A program made the translations under genes and the position numbers. The notes beneath the pieces are model-generated. The model worked only from the letters and a program-made list of their open reading frames with translations, had not been told where the DNA came from and did no database searches. From an uncultured Thiotrichaceae bacterium (lineage in GTDB: Bacteria; Pseudomonadota; Gammaproteobacteria; Thiotrichales; Thiotrichaceae), in NCBI GenBank assembly GCA_938038645.1, contig CALHTA010000312.1, forward strand, positions 1 through 10,530: a stretch of 10,530 nt of DNA, in the 5' to 3' direction. Of the stretch, positions 1 to 5,896 are shown one piece after another (positions within the stretch are counted from its first letter, which is position 1; every line of letters starts with the position of its first letter).

Positions 1-1
1 C

Positions 2-244
2 AGAATTGTGGAAAAGCTCGCCAAGAAAGATCTAGTGCTGCGTGTGACCAGTTTGGAAGATCGCCGTTCGGTGAATGTAAAGCTTACGGAGTCTGGGGCT
101 GCGTTACGGGAGCGTTTGTTAGGCATTACTAGTGCGAATGCAAAGGATTCTTTTGCCTGCCTTTCAGAAGAGGAGTACGACGCTTTTATGAAAACGTTGA
201 AGAAGGTGCTTAAGTCTCATGATTTTGATACGACTGGGTATTAA
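2..244 (+). CDS. MarR-family transcriptional regulator, C-terminal fragment (5' end outside window)
   Basis: The reading frame is open from the first bases, starting Arg-Ile-Val-Glu-Lys-Leu, and ends with TAA at 242-244, so the gene enters from the left and only about 80 residues are visible. The visible part starts at the end of the DNA-recognition helix (RIVEKLAKKDLV) and continues through the wing, with the MarR hallmark DRRSVNVKLTESG. It ends in the C-terminal helices that form the dimer interface in this family. MarR proteins are dimeric winged-helix regulators, usually repressors released by small ligands. The target cannot be inferred, because the neighbour on the right is convergent and any divergently controlled gene would lie to the left. 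An in-frame GTG at position 8 is not the start, since conserved residues precede it. The family call is confident; function beyond that is unknown. Confidence 0.88.
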   Translation, partial: RIVEKLAKKDLVLRVTSLEDRRSVNVKLTESGAALRERLLGITSANAKDSFACLSEEEYDAFMKTLKKVLKSHDFDTTGY

Positions 245-253
245 GGTTGGGCA

Positions 254-341
254 TGAGTCATCGGGTATCTTACTCTTCGCTTGAACTACTAATCGCTTCG
301 CGATGATTAGAGGCGCTGCGATTAAGATTCCCGATGACTCA
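254..341. repeat. 88-bp imperfect palindrome in a convergent intergenic region
   Basis: The outer arms TGAGTCATCGGG (254-265) and CCCGATGACTCA (330-341) are perfectly complementary over 12 bp. After one T:T mismatch, ATCTTA (267-272) pairs with TAAGAT (323-328). The interior can fold further in competing ways: CTAATC (289-294) with GATTAG (305-310), ATCGC (292-296) with GCGAT (300-304), or TAATCGC (290-296) with GCGATTA (318-324). The element nearly fills the gap between the MarR gene end and the Lin0512 operon end. Neither side carries a long T tract directly after the outer stem, so it is not a canonical intrinsic terminator. It could be a REP- or MITE-like palindromic element or a processed transcript end. 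No second copy was noticed in the window. Confidence 0.75.
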
Positions 342-353
342 CTAGCTTAGATT

Positions 354-716
354 TTAAGCTGGGCGGTATTTTCCTTCTGGGATATCTAGTCTAGCGGCTA
401 CTGCGGCTGAGGCGATTACAGTGACTGTGTTTTGTACCGGGTCGCTGACGTTTAGGCCGCCTTTTACGGTGTTCACTGTTACTGTGCCGAATGGGATTTG
501 TTTGGCTATTACGTCAATATCTACGGCTTCAGGCTTTTGAGTGCCGATGGTAACCTCTACGTGCATGGTGTCGTGGTCGATTCCCATTGAGCGAAACAGT
601 GAGATTGAACTGTGGTGTAGGCAGTCTTGTACGGCTCTTACAGCGGCTTTGGTGTAGTCTTCGCCGTATAGGTCGTTACCGGTTCCCATTTCTAAAATGA
701 TGCGTTGTAGGCTCAT
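354..716 (-). CDS. Lin0512-family conserved protein (second of tandem pair)
   Basis: This is a 120-residue protein of unknown biochemical function. Its N terminus, MSLQRIILEMGTGNDLYGEDYTKAAVRAVQ, matches the Lin0512 family pattern (beta strand, then a GxGxDxxG loop, then a TKAAxRA helix). In the family as I recall it the motif reads GxGxDxHG; here the seventh position is Tyr17, not His. A second conserved zone, HVEVTIGTQKPEAVD followed by a G-T-V-T-V strand and KGGLNV, is also present. No signal peptide or membrane segment is seen, so it is probably cytoplasmic. Its ATG overlaps the stop of the upstream paralogue in an ATGA arrangement (713-716), which indicates translational coupling. The two proteins are clearly related but divergent and may form a heteromer (inference). 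The length is normal for the family. Confidence 0.85.
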   Translation of the reverse strand: MSLQRIILEMGTGNDLYGEDYTKAAVRAVQDCLHHSSISLFRSMGIDHDTMHVEVTIGTQKPEAVDIDVIAKQIPFGTVTVNTVKGGLNVSDPVQNTVTVIASAAVAARLDIPEGKYRPA

Positions 717-1069
717 GCTGCGTCCTCCTCTGCGAAGTCTAGGTAAACGACTGCTGCTGCGTTAGCAATCACTGTCGTTTTTGTACCGCAGTCGCTAGGG
801 ATGTCTAAGCCGCCTTCGACGACTTCTACGGTTGCTTGTCCGTATGGGAAGACGGCGATTACGGCATCTTTGTCTACTTTGTCAGGTTGAGCGACGCCGA
901 TGCTGACTTCAATTTGCATGAGTTCTTTGTCAAAACCAAAGGCTGGTGCGATGGTGAGTGAGTTGTGCCATAGGGCGTCTTTGACAGCGCGTACTGCTGC
1001 TTTGGTATAGTCCTGACCTTGCAGGTCGGTTCCCATTCCCATTTCTACTACCATGCGTTTTCGTGCCAT
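713..1069 (-). CDS. Lin0512-family conserved protein (first of tandem pair)
   Basis: This is a 118-residue protein of the same uncharacterised family as the gene it overlaps downstream. Visible motifs are GMGTDLQG (residues 11-18) followed by QDYTKAAVRAVKDALWHNSL, then IEVSIGVAQPDKVD, FPYGQATVEVVEGGLDIP and a VIANAAAVVYLDF C-terminal strand. The family's usual His in GxGxDxHG is Gln17 here. I chose the ATG at 1067-1069 because AAGGAG lies 6 nt upstream of it (complement of 1076-1081). An in-frame ATG 42 bases further upstream (1109-1111) has no comparable ribosome binding site and would add a non-conserved stretch. The gene is the first of a two-gene operon divergent from pdxJ. No export signal is seen; a cytoplasmic location is inferred. 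Confidence 0.85.
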   Translation of the reverse strand: MARKRMVVEMGMGTDLQGQDYTKAAVRAVKDALWHNSLTIAPAFGFDKELMQIEVSIGVAQPDKVDKDAVIAVFPYGQATVEVVEGGLDIPSDCGTKTTVIANAAAVVYLDFAEEDAA

Positions 1070-1075
1070 TGCTAG

Positions 1076-1081
1076 CTCCTT
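1076..1081 (-). promoter_or_regulatory. Ribosome binding site that decides the first Lin0512 gene's start
   Basis: On the minus strand AAGGAG stands 6 nt before the ATG at 1069 and is preceded by the A/U-rich stretch AATTTATTTA. This near-perfect Shine-Dalgarno favours the 118-residue start over the 132-residue one. Confidence 0.75.
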
Positions 1082-1149
1082 AAATAAATTGTTCTTGGCA
1101 TGATGCACCAATTTCTAAATGATTGAAACTGCCACTATGCAGCTTGTTA

Positions 1150-1178
1150 TTGTCAGTTTGCTGAGAAGCGAATACCAT
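1150..1178 (+). promoter_or_regulatory. Predicted sigma70-like promoter for pdxJ
   Basis: TTGTCA (1150-1155, 5 of 6 to TTGACA) is followed after a 17-nt spacer by TACCAT (1173-1178, 4 of 6 to TATAAT). Transcription would start near 1185, giving a short leader of about 30 nt before the pdxJ ATG at 1214. The spacing is ideal and the -10 box is mediocre. This is a prediction from pattern only. Confidence 0.45.
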
Positions 1179-1213
1179 GAGCCTTACCAATTCATTTAAG
1201 GTGTTTATCAGTC

Positions 1214-1948
1214 ATGACTAAGCTGAGTGTTAACTTAAATAAGATCGCGTTGCTGCGTAACTCTAGAGGGAGAGATTTCCCCAGCGTGGTGGGTTTCGCT
1301 AAAAAGTATATTGAGCTAGGTGTGCATGGCATTACGGTGCATCCGAGGCAAGATGAGCGCCATATAACCCGTCAAGATGCGCGGGATTTGAGTAAGCTTC
1401 TAGCGGATTACCCTGAAATTGAATACAACATTGAAGGTTATCCTTCAGATGACTTTTTAGAATTGGTTGAAGAGTGCAATCCTGAGCAGTGCACGCTGGT
1501 GCCTGATGCTGAGGATCAGTTGACTTCAGATCACGGCTGGGATGTTGCTTGGCACAGTGAGTTGCTTGAGATGGTGACGGCTCGCCTTAAAAAATCTGGT
1601 ATTCGGGTAGCGGCAGTTTTGGATCCTGATGTTGATCAAGTTCAGCGCGTGGCTAGAACGGGGGTTGATCGAATTGAGCTTTACACAGAAGCATTTGCGA
1701 GTGCTTTCGGGACAGATCAGCAAGACGCTGTGCTAGCGCAGTATGCAGCAGCAGCAGCGGAGGCTGACCGTCTCGAGCTTGAGCTTAATGCGGGACATGA
1801 TTTGGATAGTCAAAACTTAGCAACTTTCTTAACGATCCCTAAAATTCTAGAAGTCTCGATTGGTCATGTGTTGACCGTTGAGTGTATAGAGGAAGGCATG
1901 CCGACGGTGGTGGCTAGGTATCTTGAGATTTGTAAAGGGTCAGCATAA
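1214..1948 (+). CDS. pdxJ: Pyridoxine 5'-phosphate synthase PdxJ
   Basis: PdxJ condenses 1-deoxy-D-xylulose 5-phosphate with 3-amino-2-oxopropyl phosphate to make pyridoxine 5'-phosphate, the ring-closing step of the DXP-dependent vitamin B6 pathway in the cytoplasm. The protein is 244 residues, the usual length for this TIM-barrel enzyme. Conserved landmarks are SVNLNKIALLRNSRG (5-19), GITVHPRQDERHI (39-51, with His43, Arg45 and His50), NIEGYP (Glu74), LVPD (95-98), RIELYTE (Glu155), NAGHDL (His195) and VSIGH (214-218). The first motif reads VNxNKIA where the E. coli enzyme has VNIDHIA, which is the Xanthomonas/Bacteroidetes sequence type. The start ATG is preceded by TTTAAGGTG about 10 nt upstream. 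It is not beside recO or acpS as in enteric bacteria; instead it overlaps a DUF1289 gene. The identification is very secure. Confidence 0.97.
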   Translation: MTKLSVNLNKIALLRNSRGRDFPSVVGFAKKYIELGVHGITVHPRQDERHITRQDARDLSKLLADYPEIEYNIEGYPSDDFLELVEECNPEQCTLVPDAEDQLTSDHGWDVAWHSELLEMVTARLKKSGIRVAAVLDPDVDQVQRVARTGVDRIELYTEAFASAFGTDQQDAVLAQYAAAAAEADRLELELNAGHDLDSQNLATFLTIPKILEVSIGHVLTVECIEEGMPTVVARYLEICKGSA

Positions 1949-2181
1949 TGAGCGCTAGACCTCAACGTACCCGTCGTAGGCGGGGTGAAAAACCAGTTAT
2001 CGATCGCACTGTGCCGTCACCCTGTGTGGGCTTGTGTACTTTAAACTCCAAAACTGAGCTATGTGACGGTTGCTATCGAAATATGGATGAGATTCGAGAA
2101 TGGATCATCATGCCTCGAGAGGAAAAACTCGAGGCACTAGAGGCTATTAAGCTGCGTAAAGTTAAGCTCGGTATTGCCTAA
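1948..2181 (+). CDS. DUF1289-domain small four-cysteine protein
   Basis: This is a 77-residue protein with a basic N terminus (RPQRTRRRRGEK), then the DUF1289 signature SPCVGLCTLNSKTELCDGCYRNMDEI. It has four cysteines spaced C-x3-C-x8-C-x2-C, which is compatible with binding a metal ion or an iron-sulfur cluster (inference). A short helical tail follows, containing EW and a PREEK segment that matches the usual W..(S/P).EE pattern of the family. Its molecular role is unknown. Its ATG overlaps the pdxJ stop by one base (TAATG, 1946-1950), so the two are very likely co-translated. The Arg-rich N terminus could contact nucleic acid, but nothing proves it. There is no signal peptide, so it is cytoplasmic. 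Confidence 0.88.
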   Translation: MSARPQRTRRRRGEKPVIDRTVPSPCVGLCTLNSKTELCDGCYRNMDEIREWIIMPREEKLEALEAIKLRKVKLGIA

Positions 2182-2216
2182 GCAGTTGCTGACTTGGATC
2201 ACTTAAAGCCGAGTGA

Positions 2217-3896
2217 TTAGCTAACGGCTTCTAAAACTGCTGGGTTATGAAATGTGACGTGAGGGAAAGGAATATCCCAGTCAAATTTCGTGGAAGCATC
2301 TACGCAATAACGCTGTATTGCTCGTCTCAGGCGATTATAAATATCGGCTGACTCACCTTTGAAGTCAGCAATGATGACTAGATCTAACGATGAATCGTTG
2401 GCTTTTTCGAACTCAACATTTAAGTTAAGCAACACCTCAGCGTAACCATCACCCTTTAGCCTCTCGCTTAAGTAATCTTTCAGTAGAGTTGGGCCTTCAG
2501 TGGTCACTGTTTTTTGGTTGCTGTAGCTAATACCAAGACGTTCTTTAATACGGAAGTTCAAAGATAAGTTTTGCGGTGAAGCATCTAAAAAATTACTCAA
2601 AGTATAAGTGCAACGTGCGCCACCTCGTTGAATCAACTCAACAAGTTCTAGCGAAATACCGACGACTTTGCCTCGAACCCCATCTGAAAGGATCACCCAA
2701 TCGCCTCTCTGGCATGGGAACCAAGGTTCACTCTTTTCGGCGGGCCGAGAGTTTAATCCTTCCAAATCACTCAGTTTGACGCGTTTAGTAATATTCGCTC
2801 TGGGGTTGTGGAGTGTTGAAAAAACGTTGATGTTTTTAACTTCCCAAGGGAGGCCATCCATGAGTAAGCGCTCGCCCTCTCGGACTGAGCCAATATTGAG
2901 AAATATCTGAATTTGCTCCCAGTATCTCGGAATGGCTTCTCGCAAGCTCCAGGCCATGCCAATTAACACCAGCATGCTTAGTGTAAATAGCACCCAGTCT
3001 TCCGCCAGGTAAAAGACAAACATAGGAGCGAGAATCATAAAAATGACGGTCAATCCTCGGTGTACCAGGTCTATAATTCTAAACTTCACACTACGATTGG
3101 CCTTTTGGAAGCCTTTTAGCACTTTACTAATTATATTGTGAATAAGCTTTGCTATGAGCACCACAAAGATAATTGCGCCTAAGGCTTTTAATAACACCCA
3201 ACCGCGTTTTTCAAAGAAAGTCTTAAAGATACTTGGCTCGTTTGCCTCGCGCACCTTTTCATCCAGCTCAAATTTCTCAAGCTGCATAGTGGCTGAGTTC
3301 AATTCTGTTTCGTATCCTTTAAGTTGCTGAGTCCAGCGGTTTTTTAGTTTGTCGATGTGTTTAGCTAGTGTTTTATTCGCTGGGTCGACTTTTAATTTAC
3401 CGACGTTATAGAGGGCTGTTGTGACCACTGGAATACGTTTGTTTACATATTCAATTCTGTCCCTGAGGTCAGCTTTGACGCGTACGTCATAAGTCAGGTG
3501 GCGCATTTCTTTTAGGGTTGGTTCGATTAAAGAAAAAATCTCTTTTTCAATATCAAACGCTTCTTCTTTTACGGCCCGAAGTGAGCTGAGATCTGTGCTT
3601 GCCGCAAGGTTTTCTATGCTACGGCTAATTTTTTGAGCTTGGTCGCCTTTGCTATCGATGTCTATTTTTAGCTGTTCTTTTTCTGTGTCAGATGAAGCTC
3701 TTTTAAGCTCGATATTGAGGGTTGAAATATCCGCATCGATGACTTCTTTCTGCGCAATCAAAGACGACAGCGTATCTACTGTAGTGGGTTCAGTGTGGCC
3801 GATATCATCAGCAGTAGGATCTGCAAAAACGGGAAAGGTTAACAGTAGTGCGAAGAGAATAAGGGTAAAGTCGAAACGATATCCGCGGTTGATCAT
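2217..3896 (-). CDS. MscS-like mechanosensitive channel family protein with periplasmic coiled coil
   Basis: This is a 559-residue inner-membrane protein. A signal peptide (about 1-25, ending PVFA) is followed by a charged helical, coiled-coil-like region (about 40-225) expected in the periplasm. Hydrophobic helices follow at about 233-255, 278-298 and 301-320. The region after the third helix (REAIPRYWEQIQIFLNIGSVREGER) sits where MscS has its pore-helix end and beta-domain entry. A second beta-domain-like segment begins at QRGDWVILSDGVRGKVVGISLELVEL (397-422). The C-terminal alpha/beta domain ends with the MscS-like RRAIQRYCVDASTKFDWDIPFP (about 524-545). Family members release solutes under membrane tension. 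The Gly/Ala-rich pore helix of classical MscS is not evident here, so channel activity is an inference. It has its own TATAAT box, and its stop lies 35 nt from the convergent DUF1289 gene. Confidence 0.82.
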   Translation of the reverse strand: MINRGYRFDFTLILFALLLTFPVFADPTADDIGHTEPTTVDTLSSLIAQKEVIDADISTLNIELKRASSDTEKEQLKIDIDSKGDQAQKISRSIENLAASTDLSSLRAVKEEAFDIEKEIFSLIEPTLKEMRHLTYDVRVKADLRDRIEYVNKRIPVVTTALYNVGKLKVDPANKTLAKHIDKLKNRWTQQLKGYETELNSATMQLEKFELDEKVREANEPSIFKTFFEKRGWVLLKALGAIIFVVLIAKLIHNIISKVLKGFQKANRSVKFRIIDLVHRGLTVIFMILAPMFVFYLAEDWVLFTLSMLVLIGMAWSLREAIPRYWEQIQIFLNIGSVREGERLLMDGLPWEVKNINVFSTLHNPRANITKRVKLSDLEGLNSRPAEKSEPWFPCQRGDWVILSDGVRGKVVGISLELVELIQRGGARCTYTLSNFLDASPQNLSLNFRIKERLGISYSNQKTVTTEGPTLLKDYLSERLKGDGYAEVLLNLNVEFEKANDSSLDLVIIADFKGESADIYNRLRRAIQRYCVDASTKFDWDIPFPHVTFHNPAVLEAVS

Positions 3897-3981
3897 ATTA
3901 TTGTATTCCGGTAGCCCAATCGGAAATAATTCCCAGTAAGCTCATTGGCTTATCTTTTGTGAATTACGTGTTAAAGGCTTA

Positions 3982-3987
3982 ATTATA
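3982..3987 (-). promoter_or_regulatory. Predicted -10 box of the MscS-like gene
   Basis: The minus strand reads a perfect TATAAT here (plus strand ATTATA), about 85 nt upstream of the MscS-like start codon at 3896. No convincing -35 hexamer is found 16-18 nt further upstream. The box lies just downstream of the ushA terminator, as expected for an independent promoter. Confidence 0.45.
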
Positions 3988-4025
3988 CACACAATTTTTG
4001 CTCAGACATGGACGGACAATTAAAA

Positions 4026-4055
4026 AAGGCCGGCACAAATCAATGTGCCGGCCTT
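4026..4055 (-). terminator. Intrinsic terminator of ushA
   Basis: The perfect 12-bp GC-rich stem AAGGCCGGCACA / TGTGCCGGCCTT has a 6-nt loop. On the minus strand it is followed by a run of T (complement of 4022-4027). It lies 55 nt past the ushA stop codon. Polarity is clearly minus strand, because the plus-strand side has no T run after the stem. Confidence 0.93.
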
Positions 4056-4063
4056 GGACGCTT

Positions 4064-4093
4064 TACTCAACAAAGTGATGACTTCATTGAGTA
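4064..4093. repeat. Interrupted hairpin between ushA stop and its terminator
   Basis: TACTCAA (4064-4070) pairs with TTGAGTA (4087-4093). After a CA/CA internal mismatch, AAGT (4073-4076) pairs with ACTT (4081-4084) around a GATG tetraloop. It would form a 30-nt stem-loop in the ushA 3' untranslated RNA. It may stabilise the mRNA end or be incidental. Confidence 0.5.
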
Positions 4094-4109
4094 GTCATCG
4101 AGTGTTTAC

Positions 4110-5762
4110 TTAGTTTTTGTAAACCATTTCACCTTTAGGCTCGAATGCATCAGCATCTAAAGGATTGTTGTTTTCTAAGTACTCCTTAAGTACGTCAGCA
4201 TCAACAAAACCAGTATCAACAAAGCTGTCTAAATCAGAGATCTTAGGGTATCCATCACCTCCGGCAGCGGTGAAGCTAGGGAGTGAGAAGCGATAGCTCT
4301 TTTCCATGTCCAATGGCTCGCCGCCAATTTTGACATCTGAAACGCTGTCTTTATGAACTGTCATAGAAATACCTGCAAACTGCGCGTAGGCACCGGTATC
4401 TGTTGGTTTAGTAGCAACGACTGCAAGGTAGTCCAGAAGGTCTTTTCCTGTCATTGAAGCGGAGGTCAGCGTGTTAGAAAACGGTTGCACCGTTAGCACT
4501 TCTTTGTAAGTGATGTCGCCTGTTTCGATAGACGCTCTTACACCACCAGAGTTCATGATACCGAAGTCTGCTTTCGCTTTAACCATTTGAGCAGTGGCAA
4601 TCAAGCGGCCTAGGTTAGTTTGACCAAAACGAACCACGTTTCGCTCACCCACTAACAGCTTGTTAGTACTACCGACCTTCATGCTGATCGCTTCTTTACC
4701 TTTGTTTAAGTAGGGGCCAAGCAGCTGAAGCATTTCCTTGTTATGTGCAATTGCATTGGAGATATGGACGCGCTTTGAATTACCTTCTGCGTCCTTCACT
4801 TTCTTCTTCAAGTTCACAGGGATTAGGCTGTAAGAAGCCAGCGTTGTTTTACCGTTTTTGAACTCGAAGTCAGCACGGCCAACGTACTTACCCCACTCAT
4901 GAGCTTGCATAATGTAAGTGCCATTTTGCTTGTCAGGTGCGCAAGCAGTGCCTGCCTTGTACTTTTTGATACGTACATTGTCACCTTCCATACAAAGCGC
5001 TTCTTGAGAGTGACCACCAATAACCGCAGTCACTGCGCCTTCAGGAAGTGAACGAGCCAACATAACGTCACCCGGTGCATTATAGCCATGACTTCCATTG
5101 TCATAATGCCCCATGTGAGTGACCGCAAGAACGATGTCAGGCTTCGGGCCCTTGGCAAGCTCTTCCAGTACTAGCTTAGCTTCGGCTTTAGGGTCCTTAA
5201 ATTCTACGTTAGAGAGGTATTCTGGATTACCAATTCTAGCCGTATCTTCTGTGGTTAAACCCATAACCGCGATGTTGATGCCTTGCTTTTCAAAAATAGT
5301 GAAAGGCTTGAACATGCGGGTGCCGCCGTCTTTAGAATAAATGTTAGCTGACAAAAATGGGAAACCAGCCCAATCTTGCTGCTTCGCTAATACTTCTAAA
5401 GGGTTATCAAATTCGTGGTTTCCCAATGCCATTGCATCGTAACCAATTTTCTTCATGCCTTTGAAGTCAGGCTCTGCATCCTGAAGGTCTGACTCAGGAA
5501 CACCGGTGTTGATGTCTCCACCTGAAAGAACCAATACGCTGCCACCGTCGGCTTCAACCTGATTACGGATCGCATTGATCAGTGTAAATCGTGCAGGCAT
5601 TCCATACTCACCGTGGCGGTTGTGCCAGAAACGACCGTGGTTGTCGTTGGTGTGTAGGATGGTTAGCTTATAAGTTTTGTCGTCTTGCCACTCTTTGGCA
5701 ATCGCTGGAGTGGCTACGCAGCAGGCAGCCAGCACTGGGAGGATGAATGGGCGAATGTTCAT
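4110..5762 (-). CDS. ushA: Periplasmic UDP-sugar hydrolase / 5'-nucleotidase UshA
   Basis: UshA hydrolyses extracellular nucleotides to nucleosides and phosphate, and UDP-sugars to UMP and sugar phosphate, in the periplasm. The 550-residue protein has a signal peptide (1-22, ending PAIA). Its two-metal calcineurin-like domain shows LHTNDNH (Asp40, His42), SGGDINTG (Asp83), GNHEFDN (Asn115, His116), a later THMGHYDNG and GGHSQEALC. The C-terminal substrate-binding domain shows RFGQTNLGRLI, a GGVRASIETGDITY segment and the GGDGYP motif near the end. Long stretches match the E. coli protein almost word for word (for example GGDINTGVPESDLQDAEPDF), and its length is the same. The start is preceded by TAGGAG 7 nt upstream. 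The gene is monocistronic: a strong terminator follows it, and a divergent TPR gene lies 134 nt upstream. Confidence 0.96.
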   Translation of the reverse strand: MNIRPFILPVLAACCVATPAIAKEWQDDKTYKLTILHTNDNHGRFWHNRHGEYGMPARFTLINAIRNQVEADGGSVLVLSGGDINTGVPESDLQDAEPDFKGMKKIGYDAMALGNHEFDNPLEVLAKQQDWAGFPFLSANIYSKDGGTRMFKPFTIFEKQGINIAVMGLTTEDTARIGNPEYLSNVEFKDPKAEAKLVLEELAKGPKPDIVLAVTHMGHYDNGSHGYNAPGDVMLARSLPEGAVTAVIGGHSQEALCMEGDNVRIKKYKAGTACAPDKQNGTYIMQAHEWGKYVGRADFEFKNGKTTLASYSLIPVNLKKKVKDAEGNSKRVHISNAIAHNKEMLQLLGPYLNKGKEAISMKVGSTNKLLVGERNVVRFGQTNLGRLIATAQMVKAKADFGIMNSGGVRASIETGDITYKEVLTVQPFSNTLTSASMTGKDLLDYLAVVATKPTDTGAYAQFAGISMTVHKDSVSDVKIGGEPLDMEKSYRFSLPSFTAAGGDGYPKISDLDSFVDTGFVDADVLKEYLENNNPLDADAFEPKGEMVYKN

Positions 5763-5777
5763 AGCAACTCCTAAATA

Positions 5778-5839
5778 AATGAGGCCTACATCTTAATATG
5801 ATTTTTGTTATTTGTGGAATAAATAATATTAGCCTCATT
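5778..5839. repeat. Interrupted palindrome in the ushA leader / divergent intergenic region
   Basis: AATGAGGC (5778-5785) pairs with GCCTCATT (5832-5839). Inside it TAATAT (5794-5799) pairs with ATATTA (5826-5831), leaving an 8-nt bulge on one side only. On the minus strand the downstream arm ends next to the ATTTATTTAGGAG ribosome binding region of ushA. It could be an operator or an RNA hairpin in the leader; either role is inference. Confidence 0.5.
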
Positions 5840-5866
5840 GCAAGCGATAGCATCTCCCTTGATAAT
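5838..5866 (+). promoter_or_regulatory. Predicted sigma70-like promoter of the TPR gene
   Basis: TTGCAA (5838-5843, 4 of 6) is followed after a 17-nt spacer by GATAAT (5861-5866, 5 of 6). It would start transcription near 5873, leaving a leader of about 24 nt that carries a TTTTTTAGG ribosome binding region before the ATG at 5897. The -35 box abuts the outer arm of the palindrome upstream. Confidence 0.5.
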
Positions 5867-5896
5867 GCGCTCCTATTGCTTTTTTAGGTTTCAACC

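Noticed and set aside
8..10. GTG at position 8 as the true start of the MarR gene
   Set aside because: The frame is open before it, and the preceding Arg-Ile belongs to the conserved recognition-helix motif, so the gene is cut by the window edge.
1070..1111. Upstream in-frame ATG giving a 132-residue first Lin0512 protein
   Set aside because: It has no ribosome binding site, the extra residues are not family-like, and the downstream ATG has AAGGAG at ideal spacing.
2206..2230. AAGCCG/CGGCTT hairpin between the DUF1289 and MscS-like genes as a terminator
   Set aside because: The stem is only 6 bp with a 13-nt loop, it overlaps the MscS-like stop codon, and it lacks a U tract on either strand.
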